Program-made: the position numbers and the translations under genes
The notes under the pieces: model-generated
Database searches by the model: none
What the model was told of the DNA's origin: nothing
Seen by the model: the letters and a program-made list of their open reading frames with translations, nothing else
DNA from: Janthinobacterium sp. J1-1
Lineage (GTDB): Bacteria > Pseudomonadota > Gammaproteobacteria > Burkholderiales > Burkholderiaceae_D
Assembly: GCF_030944405.1 (NCBI RefSeq)
Contig: NZ_CP132339.1
Location: forward strand, 2,914,001 to 2,978,000
Length of the DNA stretch: 64,000 bases
Direction: 5' to 3'
Shown: positions 1-11,233 of the stretch, piece by piece
How positions within the stretch are numbered: the first letter of the stretch is position 1
How the letters are laid out: every line of letters starts with the position of its first letter

Positions 1-519
1 GGTGTCCGGCTCGGCCAGCGCCCAGATCGGATAGCTGGCGATCCGCACCGTCACCAGGTCCAGCTCGGGGTCGGCCGGCAGCACCGTCATGCCGATCTCC
101 AGTTCGCCGGCCGCCACCTTGCGCTCGATCTGCTGGCCCGTGTCTTCCTGCAGGGTCAGGCTGATCTGCGGATGGCGCGTGCGAAACGCTTTCAGCACGG
201 GCGTGAACAGGACATTGATCATCGGCGGGATACCGACAGTCAGGCTGCCGCGCGCCAGCGCCTGCGTGTCGCGCACTTCCAGGGTCAGCTGGCGCATGCT
301 GGCCAGCATCTGCTGGCCGTGCTGGTAGACGATGCGGCCGGTGTCGGTCAGGCTCAGCTTGCGCCCGTCGCGCACCAGCAGCTGGGCACCGACCTCGTCT
401 TCGAGCTGGCGCACCATCTTGCTGATGGTCGATTGCGTCAGGTGCAGCGATTCGGCCGCCTGCGTAAAGCTCGACAGGCGTACGGTTTCCACGAAATAGC
501 GCAGGGAACGAATATCCAA
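1..519 (-). CDS. LysR-family transcriptional regulator (partial, C-terminus outside window)
   Basis: Reading the minus strand from a TTG at 517-519 gives a protein starting L/M-D-I-R-S-L-R-Y-F-V-E, followed by the LysR winged helix-turn-helix (FTQAAESLHLTQSTISKMVRQLE, about residues 18-40) and the start of the substrate-binding domain (GSLTVGIPPMINVLF). No in-frame ATG lies upstream, so TTG is the likely start. The frame stays open to base 1, so about 173 residues are visible and the rest is outside. It is divergent from the CoA-transferase gene at 671, the usual LysR target arrangement, so it may control that gene; this is inference. Confidence 0.85.
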   Translation of the reverse strand, partial: MDIRSLRYFVETVRLSSFTQAAESLHLTQSTISKMVRQLEDEVGAQLLVRDGRKLSLTDTGRIVYQHGQQMLASMRQLTLEVRDTQALARGSLTVGIPPMINVLFTPVLKAFRTRHPQISLTLQEDTGQQIERKVAAGELEIGMTVLPADPELDLVTVRIASYPIWALAEPDT

Positions 520-670
520 GATAAGTATCGCTTCGTCAAAGCATGAAAATTGCGACTGGATATATCGCTATTAATTCATGCTATCCATGTATCCCGGATT
601 TTATACTGAAGCCACTTATGGCGCGCATGTATGACCGCCATGTATTTCAAGAATAACCAGGAGTCTTTCG
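520..670. promoter_or_regulatory. Divergent intergenic region between LysR gene and CoA-transferase gene
   Basis: This 151-base AT-rich spacer separates the two divergent starts. A -10-like TATACT lies at 602-607 for the plus-strand gene, but no good -35 sits 16-18 bases upstream, as is common at activator-dependent LysR targets. An AGGAG ribosome site lies a few bases before the ATG at 671. No single convincing T-N11-A operator could be picked by eye. Confidence 0.35.
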
Positions 671-2173
671 ATGTATCAGGATCGCATACGCCACCCGGGC
701 TTGCTCGATAAAATCATGAGCGCCGACCAGGCAGCCACCTTGTTCCAGAGCGGCATGCGTGTCGGCATGAGCGGCTTTACCCGTGCCGGCGACGCCAAGG
801 CCCTGCCGCGCGCACTGGCCGAGCGCGCCCGCCAGGAACCATTTAGCCTGACCTTGATTACCGGCGCCTCGCTGGGCAACGGCAGCGACGGCCTGATGGC
901 CGAGGCCGGCGTGCTGGCACGCCGCATGCCGTTCCAGGTCGACCCGGTCTTGCGCGGCAAGATCAACCAGGGCGAGGTGATGTTCATCGACCAGCATCTG
1001 TCGGAAACGGCCGAGCAGCTGCGTTCGGGCAACCTGGCCGCCGTCGATATCGCCGTCATCGAGGCGACCGCGATCACGGCCTTTGGTGCCATCATTCCGA
1101 CCATGTCGGTCGGTAATTCCGCCGCGTTCGCCCAGCAAGCGACGCAGGTGATCATCGAGATCAACCTGTCGACGCCGCTGGCGCTGGAAGGCTTGCACGA
1201 CATTTATATTCCACAGACCCTGCCGGGCCGCGAGCCGATTCCGCTGACCCGGGTCGACCAGCGCCTGGGCGGCACGGCGATCGCCATCGATCCCGCCCGC
1301 ATCGCCGCCATCGTCATCACCGACAGCCCGGACAGCCCGTCGAACGCCTTGCCGCCGGACGCGGAAACCCAGGCGATCGCCGGCCATGTGATCGCCTTTT
1401 TGCAAGGCGAAGTGGCGGCCGGGCGCATGGGGCCGGAACTGCTGCCCTTGCAGGCCGGCATCGGGACGATTGCCAACGCCGTGCTGCATGGCCTGATCGG
1501 CTCGCCTTTCCGCAACATGACGATGTATTCGGAAGTACTGCAGGACAGCGCCATCGAACTGCTGGACTCGGGCCAGCTGGCGTTTGCGTCGGCTTCGTCG
1601 ATCACCCTGTCGGCCGCCGTGCATCAAAAGCTGATGGACAATATCGACCATTACCGGTCAAAAATCGTGCTGCGCCCGCAGGAGATCAGCAACCACCCCG
1701 AGATCGTGCGCCGGCTCGGCATCATCGCCTTGAACACGGCGCTGGAGTTCGATATCTACGGCAACGTCAACTCCACCCATGTGTGTGGCACGCACATGAT
1801 GAACGGCATCGGCGGCTCGGGCGACTTTGCGCGCAACGGGCAGGTATCGATGTTTGTCAGCAAGTCGGCCGCCAAGGGCGGGCGCGTGTCGAGCGTGGTG
1901 CCGATGGTCTCGCATGTGGACCATACGGAACACGATGTCGATGTGCTGGTGACGGAATGGGGTTATGCCGACCTGCGCGGCCTGGCGCCGCGTGAACGGG
2001 CGCCCCTGATCATCGCGCGCTGCACGCATCCGGATTACCGGGACCAGCTGCGCGCGTATTACGACGCGGCCTGCCAGTGTGGTGGTCATACGCCGCATAT
2101 CCTGGAGCAGGCGCTGTCATGGCATGCGCGCTACCAGGAAACGCAGACCATGCGCGAAGCGTCAAACGGTTAA
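671..2173 (+). CDS. Acetyl-CoA hydrolase / succinate:acetate CoA-transferase family protein
   Basis: A 500-residue protein of the class I CoA-transferase family that moves CoA between acetyl-CoA, succinate or related acids (AarC/ScpC/Cat1-like). The motif YSEVLQD contains the expected catalytic glutamate, Glu288 by counting, which forms the glutamyl-CoA thioester in this family. GNVNSTHV and the glycine-rich GIGGSGDFARN stretch are the usual C-terminal CoA-site motifs. AGGAG precedes the ATG. The divergent LysR gene is the likely regulator. The substrate, and whether it acts as hydrolase or transferase, cannot be fixed from sequence alone. Confidence 0.88.
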   Translation: MYQDRIRHPGLLDKIMSADQAATLFQSGMRVGMSGFTRAGDAKALPRALAERARQEPFSLTLITGASLGNGSDGLMAEAGVLARRMPFQVDPVLRGKINQGEVMFIDQHLSETAEQLRSGNLAAVDIAVIEATAITAFGAIIPTMSVGNSAAFAQQATQVIIEINLSTPLALEGLHDIYIPQTLPGREPIPLTRVDQRLGGTAIAIDPARIAAIVITDSPDSPSNALPPDAETQAIAGHVIAFLQGEVAAGRMGPELLPLQAGIGTIANAVLHGLIGSPFRNMTMYSEVLQDSAIELLDSGQLAFASASSITLSAAVHQKLMDNIDHYRSKIVLRPQEISNHPEIVRRLGIIALNTALEFDIYGNVNSTHVCGTHMMNGIGGSGDFARNGQVSMFVSKSAAKGGRVSSVVPMVSHVDHTEHDVDVLVTEWGYADLRGLAPRERAPLIIARCTHPDYRDQLRAYYDAACQCGGHTPHILEQALSWHARYQETQTMREASNG

Positions 2174-2208
2174 TATTAAACGATTAATATTGATCGATTA
2201 ATACATCC
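2167..2208. repeat. Three tandem 14-bp AT-rich units across two convergent stop codons
   Basis: Units start at 2167, 2181 and 2195 with consensus CGRTTAATAYTRAW; the third is less exact. They carry the TAA stop of the CoA-transferase and the TAA stop of the convergent minus-strand gene. AATATTAA and TTAATATT at 2172-2191 form a perfect inverted repeat around ACGA, so the stretch can also fold as a weak hairpin. Confidence 0.6.
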
Positions 2209-2536
2209 GCAACGCCCGGGCGCCCAGGCCCAGCAGGGCGAACGTGGTGGTGGCCTGTATGCCCATGAACCACAGGAAATGGGCGTTCATGGCCTTGCGG
2301 ATGGCCGACAGTTCGCCGCGCACTTCGATGATTTCAGTGCGCAGCTCGCCGCGCAGCTGGGTAAAGTCCGAGCGCACGCCGAGCAGCTTGTCGCTCGGGC
2401 GCTGCTCTGTGGTTTTCAGCATCATCTGCTCGTGTTGTAGGTCGGTTTCCATTCTGGTCAAGCGCGCCTCCATCCGGATATCGTTGTCGCTGGCGCGTTG
2501 TTTGTCAAGCCGTGCGTTGGCAAAAGTGTCGCTCAT
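2198..2536 (-). CDS. Small coiled-coil protein with C-terminal membrane anchor (unknown function)
   Basis: A 112-residue protein. The ATG at 2536 is preferred over an upstream in-frame start at 2590 because AAGGAG lies 6 bases before it. The charged, heptad-rich middle (residues about 20-85) is probably coiled coil, and residues about 87-105 (AHFLWFMGIQATTTFALLGLG) form one membrane helix followed by a short basic tail. The layout resembles DUF1640/CCDC90-like or phage-type small membrane proteins, but no family is firmly recognised. It converges with the CoA-transferase gene and lies downstream of the TetR gene on the same strand. Confidence 0.65.
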   Translation of the reverse strand: MSDTFANARLDKQRASDNDIRMEARLTRMETDLQHEQMMLKTTEQRPSDKLLGVRSDFTQLRGELRTEIIEVRGELSAIRKAMNAHFLWFMGIQATTTFALLGLGARALRMY

Positions 2537-2626
2537 GGCGCACTCCTTGATGAGGGGAAAGTCGCCGGAATATATATACGACTTGATCAATGTCCGCCTT
2601 TTTCGACTTGCCGGGCTTGCGCTGGG

Positions 2627-3295
2627 TCAAACGGGAAGCTCTGGCTGGAAGCGCAGCCGTATGCCTTCCGTGACGACCGCCAGCAAGTCGTCCAGGTACG
2701 GGCCCGGTTCCATGTGCGGCGTCCACGGATCGCCTTCGTCCATCACGATGCGCAGCGATACCAGGCCGTGCAGCGCCTGCCAGAAGATCTGCGTCATCGC
2801 GTGCAGCGCCGCCTCGCCCGCGCGGACCTGGCCGCTGTGCGCCAGTTCGCCGAACAGGTGCAGCGCGTAGGCGTATGGGTCCTGCTCGATATTGCCGTGC
2901 TCGACTTCCACCGCGGCGATGGCGGCGTGCGGGCGCAGTTCCATGAACAGCAGCGCGTATTCGTCGCGGTGGCGCAGGCCGTACTGCACATAGGCGCGCC
3001 CCACCAGGCCTATGCGCTCCCAGGTGCCGGTGCCGGCTTCGCTGGCGCTGCGCATGGCGTGCACCAGGGCCAGCAAGTCCTTGTCCATGGCCTGACCGAT
3101 CAGGGTGGCCTTGTCGCGGAACAGGGCGTACACCACGGTGGTGGAAAAACCGGCCGCTTCCGCCACCTTGCGGATCGAGACGGCACGCGCGCCGCCTTTC
3201 TTGATGAGGTCCTTGACCACGGCGATGATATGTTCGCGGCGTGCCTGCGCTTCGCGCAGTTTTCTTTCCTGGATATTGCTTAACTTCTTATCCAC
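2627..3295 (-). CDS. TetR/AcrR-family transcriptional regulator
   Basis: A 222-residue repressor-type protein. The N-terminal helix-turn-helix spans about residues 35-65 (SIRKVAEAAGFSTTVVYALFRDK), the classic TetR pattern with Y-x-x-F near the recognition helix. The C-terminal half resembles the WHG/TetR_C_33 ligand domain (YALLFMELRP; Trp at ALTQIFWQALHG-like positions). The start is GTG with AGGAAAG just upstream. No partner gene is obvious: the neighbours are the small membrane protein downstream and the divergent M14 peptidase. The ligand is unknown. Confidence 0.88.
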   Translation of the reverse strand: MDKKLSNIQERKLREAQARREHIIAVVKDLIKKGGARAVSIRKVAEAAGFSTTVVYALFRDKATLIGQAMDKDLLALVHAMRSASEAGTGTWERIGLVGRAYVQYGLRHRDEYALLFMELRPHAAIAAVEVEHGNIEQDPYAYALHLFGELAHSGQVRAGEAALHAMTQIFWQALHGLVSLRIVMDEGDPWTPHMEPGPYLDDLLAVVTEGIRLRFQPELPV

Positions 3296-3605
3296 ACTCT
3301 TTCCTGATGATCACTAAAAAAAGGAATTATAGGGCGCGGCATGGGCCTGGAATGTTTCCAGTCTTGTTACAAATCATTTTTTTATACGGTTGATGCCATT
3401 GCTGGCCGTTTTTTTGCGGCCCGGCCACGCAGTTTGCCAACAATGCCCCTGAATGGTGCGAAAAATCGCCGGCCAGGCTTTGCGAATGGGGGCAAAGGGC
3501 GGAAAATGGCGGGATCGCTTACACTGCGTTTTTGCCGTTGCGGCGCGCTCCAGCAGACCGCGCCGTGGCACTGACAACGCCTTTATATCTCTACGGGATC
3601 GTTAC
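3296..3605. other. 310-base intergenic region between TetR gene and M14 peptidase gene
   Basis: This region holds the promoters of the two divergent genes. It is AT-rich at 3310-3400 and GC-rich after 3410. Short open frames at 3341-3577 on both strands lack ribosome sites and family signatures, so none is called. No clear TetR operator palindrome was found by eye. Confidence 0.5.
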
Positions 3606-4727
3606 ATGACCATTAAAATCAGCCAGAACTTCGACTCCGGCGCCATCGAGGTGGTGAACGCCGCCAGCGCGGGCGCCATCGACCTGAAGTTGCGCAAGGA
3701 CAGCCACGCCGACATCCACCAGTGGTTCCACTTCCGCCTGCAAGGCGCGCGCGGCCAGGCCTGCACCCTGCGCTTCCTGAACGCCGGCCAGGCGACGTAT
3801 CCGGCCGGCTACGAGGGCTACCAGGCCGTGGCCAGCTACGACAGCGAAAACTGGTTCCGCGTGCCGACCGCCTTCGACGGCCAGGTCATGACGATCACGC
3901 ATACGCCGGAACTCGACAGCGTCTACTACGCCTATTTCGAGCCGTACTCGTGGGAACGCCATCTGCGCCTGCTGGGCGAAGTGGCCGAGCATCCGCTGGC
4001 GCGCGTATCCGACCTGGGCAGCACGGTCGATGGCCGCGACATGAACCTGGTCACCATCGGCAACCCGCAGGCGGAAAAGAAAATCTGGATCATCGCCCGC
4101 CAGCACCCAGGTGAATCGATGGCCGAATGGTTTGTCGAAGGCCTGATCGACTCGCTGCTGGACGACGCCAACCCGATCGCGCGCAAGTTGCTGCAGCGCG
4201 CCGTGTTCCACATCGTGCCGAACATGAATCCCGATGGTTCGATCCGCGGCAACCTGCGCACCAATGCGGCCGGCGCCAACCTGAACCGCGAATGGATGAC
4301 GCCGTCGCTCGAGTCCAGCCCGGAAGTGCTGTGCGTGAAAAACAAGATCCACGAAACGGGCGTCGACATGTTCTTCGACATCCACGGCGACGAAGCGCTG
4401 CCGTACAACTTTGTGGCCGGCAACGAGATGCTGGAAAACTTCACGCCGGAGCAAGCGGCGCACCAGCAGGCCTTCATCGAGCGCTACAAGCAGGCCAGCC
4501 CCGACTTCCAGGACAAGTTCGGCTATGCCGCCAGCAAGTACAAGTCCGACATGCTGACCCTGGCGTCGAAATACATCGGCCACCATTTCCAGTGCCTGGC
4601 GCTGACCCTGGAAATGCCGTTCAAGGAAAACGCCGACCTGCCCGACCCGGCCGTGGGCTGGAACGGCGCGCGCAGCGCGGCATTGGGCGCGGCCATGCTG
4701 CAGCCGATCCTGCTGTCGCTCGATTGA
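3606..4727 (+). CDS. M14-family zinc carboxypeptidase (cytosolic carboxypeptidase-like)
   Basis: A 373-residue protein. The frame is open further upstream, but the ATG at 3606 (MTIKISQNF) fits the family N-terminus. An N-terminal beta-sandwich (about 1-125) typical of M14B cytosolic carboxypeptidases precedes the catalytic domain. RQHPGESMAEW supplies the HxxE zinc ligands, DIHGDE the third zinc His, and TLEMPF the catalytic Glu. NMNPDGSIRGNLRTNAAGANLNREW is the substrate-carboxylate region. No signal peptide is seen, so it is probably cytoplasmic. It is followed closely by the CYTH gene. The substrate is unknown; bacterial relatives remove C-terminal residues from peptides. Confidence 0.88.
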   Translation: MTIKISQNFDSGAIEVVNAASAGAIDLKLRKDSHADIHQWFHFRLQGARGQACTLRFLNAGQATYPAGYEGYQAVASYDSENWFRVPTAFDGQVMTITHTPELDSVYYAYFEPYSWERHLRLLGEVAEHPLARVSDLGSTVDGRDMNLVTIGNPQAEKKIWIIARQHPGESMAEWFVEGLIDSLLDDANPIARKLLQRAVFHIVPNMNPDGSIRGNLRTNAAGANLNREWMTPSLESSPEVLCVKNKIHETGVDMFFDIHGDEALPYNFVAGNEMLENFTPEQAAHQQAFIERYKQASPDFQDKFGYAASKYKSDMLTLASKYIGHHFQCLALTLEMPFKENADLPDPAVGWNGARSAALGAAMLQPILLSLD

Positions 4728-4737
4728 GGACGTGATC

Positions 4738-5202
4738 ATGGGCGTCGAGATCGAACGTAAATTCCTGCTCGCCAATGACGGCTGGCGCGAGCTGGCCGAC
4801 CCGGAACTGCTGCGCCAGGGCTATCTGTCGTCGACGCGCGAACGCGTGGTGCGCGTGCGCATCGAGGGACACCACGCCATGCTGACCATCAAGGGCGCGA
4901 ACGTGGGTAACAGCCGTGGCGAATGGGAGTATCCGATTCCGCTGGCGGACGCCAAGGAACTGCTCGACGGCCTGTGCGAGCAGCCGCTGATCGAGAAATA
5001 CCGGCGCCGCATCATGTATGCGGGCATGGTGTGGGAAGTCGACGAGTTCCTGGGCGCGAATGCCGGCCTGGTGGTGGCCGAGATCGAGCTGCACTCGGAA
5101 GACCAGCCGTTTGAAAAGCCGGACTGGATCGGCGTGGAAGTGTCGGATGACGCGCGCTATTACAACGCCAACCTGATACGGCATCCGTATTCGCAATGGT
5201 GA
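4738..5202 (+). CDS. CYTH-domain protein (class IV adenylate cyclase / inorganic triphosphatase type)
   Basis: A 154-residue single-domain protein. The N-terminal ExExK signature VEIERK is at residues 3-8, and alternating charged strands (VRVRIEG, LTIKG, WEVDEF, VVAEIEL) form the triphosphate tunnel of this fold. GAGGA lies 7 bases before the ATG; a GTG two codons upstream is less likely. Short bacterial CYTH proteins usually hydrolyse inorganic triphosphate with Mg or Mn. It starts 10 bases after the M14 gene, so the two are probably cotranscribed, and it ends at a strong shared terminator. Confidence 0.88.
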   Translation: MGVEIERKFLLANDGWRELADPELLRQGYLSSTRERVVRVRIEGHHAMLTIKGANVGNSRGEWEYPIPLADAKELLDGLCEQPLIEKYRRRIMYAGMVWEVDEFLGANAGLVVAEIELHSEDQPFEKPDWIGVEVSDDARYYNANLIRHPYSQW

Positions 5203-5226
5203 TCATCAGATAGTGGCTTGAAATGC

Positions 5227-5257
5227 AAAAAGGCGGAACCTCGGTTCCGCCTTTTTT
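5227..5257. terminator. Bidirectional rho-independent terminator
   Basis: Perfect stem AAAAAGGCGGAACC / GGTTCCGCCTTTTT with a 2-base loop. T-tracts lie on both strands, between the convergent CYTH and DUF2863 genes. Confidence 0.92.
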
Positions 5258-5270
5258 ACGCCTGCATCAA

Positions 5271-6524
5271 TTAATGAAAGTGCTCGGTGCCCTGCGGCGT
5301 ATCCTCGGGCATTTCCGCATGCGCCAATTCGCCGACCGGGTCGGCAAACAGCGGCGCGCCGCAGTCGTCGCAGTATTCGCCCACATAGCGTTCGGCATGG
5401 CGCTTGATCTGCGTGATGCCGGCCGCGTTCAGGTGCTCGATGATTTCATCGACCGGCGTCTTCTGCTTGTCGAGCGCGGCGATGCCGACCTGGATCAGGC
5501 CTTCGATCGGCGTGCCGTCCTCGTCCTCCTGGCCGTACAGCGGCCAGACGATGCCGTAGATCACTTCCGGCGCCTGGCGCAGGGTGAACGCGATCCGGTA
5601 TTCGTCGACCTGGCCGTCGGCCGACTCTTCGCCGAAGCCGGCGATCACGGCGCGCAGTTCCGACGGCTCGATCGCCAGGGTATGCGTCAGGTAGTGCACG
5701 GCGGCGCGCACCGAGACCGGACGGATCAGCTTGTCCGCTTCGCGGCAGGCCACGTAATACGCTTCCGGCAGCAGCAGCTCCAGGCCGCAGCCGGGCAGCA
5801 GGCGGGCGATGGTCGGCGTGGCCTGGGTGCGCCATTGGTCCAGGGCCGCGCTGCGTTCGGCGATGAAGTCGTTCTGCACCGCCGGCACCTGCCAGCGGAA
5901 CAGCGGCGCACCGGCAGGGGCCACCACGGCCACCAGCAGGTAGCGCGTATCGGCCAGGAACGGCGCCGTCTCCGGCTCTTTCGTCGATGGCTTGAGGGTC
6001 GAACCTTTCAGGGCCGCCTGCGCCAGCTTTTGCGTCTTGGCATAGGTTTCGACATGGCTGCGCGGCAATTGGTCGATCGAATAGAGGGTGGGCGCCATCG
6101 CCATTTTGGTGCCGTCGGCCAGCAAGTGGGCGGCAAAGTGCGCCGACAGCACGCCGTGCGCGTCGCCGGCCATCGGGCCGGAGGCGATCGAAAAGCGCGT
6201 CCAGGCCAGGATAGGCACGGCCACGAGCAGCGCGTCGTAGCGCACGTCTTCATGGATGATGACGGTCGATTCGCTGACGGCTTCGACGCCGTCCATCAGC
6301 ACGTCATAGGCGTTCAGGTCTTCCTTGAACAGGTTGCCCAGCGTGTTGTCGATGGTGTCCTGGTGGCCGGTCTTGAGTAACTTCTGGAGATGCGTATCCA
6401 GGCTGTGTTCCCAGGACCGCTCTTCGAGACGGCTCGCTGCCTGGACGATCGCCTGGGCAAAGGTGACCAGGCGCTGGCTGTCGGCAGTCAGTTTATGGGA
6501 TGAATCTTTGGAAGGACGACGCAT
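5271..6524 (-). CDS. DUF2863-family protein
   Basis: A 417-residue protein resembling DUF2863 proteins of Burkholderiales, whose function is not established. The start MRRPSKDSSH is basic and no signal peptide or membrane helix is present, so it is probably cytoplasmic. The C-terminus carries a small CxxC pair (YCDDCGAPLFADP), like a half zinc-ribbon, followed by an acidic and histidine-containing tail (PQGTEHFH). The gene is monocistronic: a terminator lies just past its stop, and about 210 bases separate it from the acnA terminator. Confidence 0.75.
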   Translation of the reverse strand: MRRPSKDSSHKLTADSQRLVTFAQAIVQAASRLEERSWEHSLDTHLQKLLKTGHQDTIDNTLGNLFKEDLNAYDVLMDGVEAVSESTVIIHEDVRYDALLVAVPILAWTRFSIASGPMAGDAHGVLSAHFAAHLLADGTKMAMAPTLYSIDQLPRSHVETYAKTQKLAQAALKGSTLKPSTKEPETAPFLADTRYLLVAVVAPAGAPLFRWQVPAVQNDFIAERSAALDQWRTQATPTIARLLPGCGLELLLPEAYYVACREADKLIRPVSVRAAVHYLTHTLAIEPSELRAVIAGFGEESADGQVDEYRIAFTLRQAPEVIYGIVWPLYGQEDEDGTPIEGLIQVGIAALDKQKTPVDEIIEHLNAAGITQIKRHAERYVGEYCDDCGAPLFADPVGELAHAEMPEDTPQGTEHFH

Positions 6525-6686
6525 AGCGGGATAAGAGTCTCGGAAAGTGAAAAAAATGGATCAGTCAAACAATGATAACCCTTATAACCGTATTGTAGAG
6601 GATAAGGCCACACGGATGCACAAGCAGAATGCAGATCATGGCGCTTGCGGCAATTTCAAGCCTGGCGCGAATAAAACAGGCGAAAA

Positions 6687-6712
6687 AAAACGCCGGTCGA
6701 GACCGGCGTTTT
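6687..6712 (-). terminator. Terminator of acnA
   Basis: Stem ACGCCGGTC / GACCGGCGT, extended by A-T pairs, with a GA loop. On the minus strand it is followed by eight T residues, 25 bases after the acnA stop. Confidence 0.9.
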
Positions 6713-6737
6713 GTTCACTACGCTGGCGCTGTATCGA

Positions 6738-9458
<2,721 letters not shown>

Positions 9459-9516
9459 GACCTCTCCTTGTTGGGTATCGTCTGTTGATTGATTATTCAG
9501 GGTACAAAACATGACT

Positions 9517-9536
9517 GAGTCCCCGGCCGGGGACTC
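9517..9536 (-). terminator. Hairpin after the lysozyme-inhibitor-like gene
   Basis: A perfect 20-base palindrome, 8-bp stem GAGTCCCC with a GGCC loop, 12 bases past the stop of the minus-strand gene at 9549. Only a short T-rich stretch follows, so termination is plausible but weak. Confidence 0.5.
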
Positions 9537-9548
9537 TTGCCGCGTACA

Positions 9549-10100
9549 TCAGCCGCCGGCAGGTTTGACTACCCCCAGCGATACCGGCGCTTCGGTCGCC
9601 AGCGTCGGTTTGGCCTGCTCCGCATCCTTGCATTCATTGGCCAGCTGGCGGTTCTGCTTGGAATCGAGCAGCATGCCTTTGGCCGGGATGCCGATCCAGA
9701 TCAGTCCGTACAAGCGGTTTTCAAAACGGTGGGCACCGGTGGTGGTGCCGACCCGGCTCAGGCGGTGCAGCCGCTTTTGCCAGCGCAGGGCGATATGCGA
9801 GTCATCGGTCGCATTGCTGTAGATGGTGATTTTATTGCCAAGTTCGCAATTGAATTCGGTGGTGGCCGAGCCGGTGGTGTCCGGTTCGTCGGCTTCCTCG
9901 TTTGGCTCGGCCGGCATGGCGATCGGTTTCACGGCCTTGGCCGGCGCTTTCGCCTTGGCCTTGGTGGTCTTCACGGCTTTGGCGGTCTTGGCTTTGGCGG
10001 GAGCCTTGGTGTCGGTGGCGGCGTAGCTGGCCGGCGCCAGGGCCAGCGTCATGGCGCCCAGCGCGACGCTGCAGGCCAGGGCTAATTTGGAGAGGGACAT
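9549..10100 (-). CDS. Exported protein with MliC-like (C-type lysozyme inhibitor) C-terminal domain
   Basis: A 183-residue protein. Residues 1-27 form a signal peptide ending APASYA-A. A lysine/alanine-rich linker (about 28-75, KAPAKAKTAKAVK) follows. The C-terminal 80-100 residues follow the MliC/PliC pattern: F-x-C near the start (FNCELGNKITIY), LRW..., TGAHRFEN, GLIWIGIPAKGMLLD, and a closing Cys (ANEC) able to pair with the first. If right, it acts in the periplasm against host-type lysozyme. The family match is by eye only. It lies 13 bases after the citrate-lyase-like gene, an unexpected partner for it. Confidence 0.6.
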   Translation of the reverse strand: MSLSKLALACSVALGAMTLALAPASYAATDTKAPAKAKTAKAVKTTKAKAKAPAKAVKPIAMPAEPNEEADEPDTTGSATTEFNCELGNKITIYSNATDDSHIALRWQKRLHRLSRVGTTTGAHRFENRLYGLIWIGIPAKGMLLDSKQNRQLANECKDAEQAKPTLATEAPVSLGVVKPAGG

Positions 10101-10113
10101 CGTGGTATTCCTG

Positions 10114-11112
10114 TCAGTTTTCGGTGGTGCTGGTCGAGGGCGGATTCAGTAATGCAGCGGCCGCCTCGGGCAGGCCCAGGCCCGCCAGCTTGGCGCGTTG
10201 CAAAACGGTCCAATAATATCGGTAGCTGGCGCGGTCATGCAAGCGGCCATTCTGCGCGATCGGTCCCCAATTGGCGCGCAGCGCCTCGTTGAGGATATTG
10301 CTCGCTTCATTCACCTCGGACAGGCGGGGCGTGAAGGCCTTGATGATGGGCTTGATCTGGTCGGGGTGGATGCTCCACATGCGCGTGTAGCCGAACTCGG
10401 CCGTCGCGCGCTGGGCGTCGTTGGCCACCACGGCCGAATCGCGCACGTCGGTGGTCACATTGTGCGACGGCACCTTGCCATGGGCGTGGCAGGCGCTTGC
10501 CACTTCCAGCTTGGCGCGCACCACCAGCGGATGCGTGAACTGGCCCGGCGTGCGCATGGCCGCGGCCGGCACGGCGCCGTAGTGGGACGAGACAAAATCC
10601 ATGATGCCGAACGACAGGCATTCGACCTGGGGCAGGGCGGCGATCGCATACGCGTCGCGCAGCGCGCCGTGGGTCTCGATCAGGATGTGCACCGGCAGGT
10701 TGTCGCGGCCGGCGCGGCGCGCGTGCAGGTTGATCAGGTCGATCGCCAGCATGGCGTCCTGCACGCTGTTGACTTTCGGCACGGCGATATACGCGATGCG
10801 CTGGGCGGCAGCGCAGACGATTTCCACGTCGCGCGCGAAAAACGGGCTGTCGACGTCGTGCACGCGCACGCCGATGCGGTTGAACTGGTTGCCGTCGCTG
10901 GCCAGCAGTTCGGCCACCATCTGCGCATGGGCTTCTTCATTGCCGGCGCTGGCGCCGTCTTCGCAATCGAACGTGATGTCGAACAAAGGACCAAGCTCTT
11001 GTTGCAAAGCAATCGATTTACGCATCAGCTTTTCAGAGCCGGCGTAGTGGTCGCAAGCGGCGAGCAACAGCGGCTGGCGTTTGCCCTGGAATAAAACCTC
11101 GGAAGGGTGCAT
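10114..11112 (-). CDS. HpcH/HpaI aldolase / citrate lyase beta-subunit-like CoA-ester lyase
   Basis: A 332-residue TIM-barrel enzyme of the CitE/malyl-CoA lyase group. Motifs include the metal and CoA site pieces DITFDCEDGA (Asp/Glu pair), RVHDVDSPF, IAVPKVNSVQDA and HILIETHGAL, where the Glu is the usual Mg ligand. SIHPDQIKPI is the typical C-terminal motif. No citrate lyase alpha or gamma subunit is nearby, so it is a stand-alone CitE-like lyase rather than part of citrate lyase. Its place directly downstream of mdh suggests a role around malate, glyoxylate or acetyl-CoA esters; the exact substrate is open. Confidence 0.82.
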   Translation of the reverse strand: MHPSEVLFQGKRQPLLLAACDHYAGSEKLMRKSIALQQELGPLFDITFDCEDGASAGNEEAHAQMVAELLASDGNQFNRIGVRVHDVDSPFFARDVEIVCAAAQRIAYIAVPKVNSVQDAMLAIDLINLHARRAGRDNLPVHILIETHGALRDAYAIAALPQVECLSFGIMDFVSSHYGAVPAAAMRTPGQFTHPLVVRAKLEVASACHAHGKVPSHNVTTDVRDSAVVANDAQRATAEFGYTRMWSIHPDQIKPIIKAFTPRLSEVNEASNILNEALRANWGPIAQNGRLHDRASYRYYWTVLQRAKLAGLGLPEAAAALLNPPSTSTTEN

Positions 11113-11154
11113 GCTTTAAGACATCTTTGTAGATAAGAACTCATTACTGAAACA

Positions 11155-11181
11155 GCCGCGCCGCGATAAACGCGGTGCGGC
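11155..11181 (-). other. Hairpin between mdh and the CitE-like gene
   Basis: Eleven-base arms (one G-T pair) at 11155-11165 and 11171-11181 around ATAAA. No T-tract follows on the minus strand, so an RNA-stability or attenuation role in the mdh transcript is more likely than full termination. Confidence 0.5.
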
Positions 11182-11233
11182 CTTGATGGCGGACGGCACA
11201 GTGTACGCTGCGCCGCCGGAACTGGACTGGGAA

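Noticed and set aside
3341..3577. Short frames on both strands before the M14 gene
   Set aside because: No ribosome sites and no recognisable protein; probably chance.
10114..11112. Citrate lyase beta subunit (citE) as an exact assignment
   Set aside because: No citD, citF or other lyase genes are nearby; only the broader CitE-like/HpcH family can be supported.
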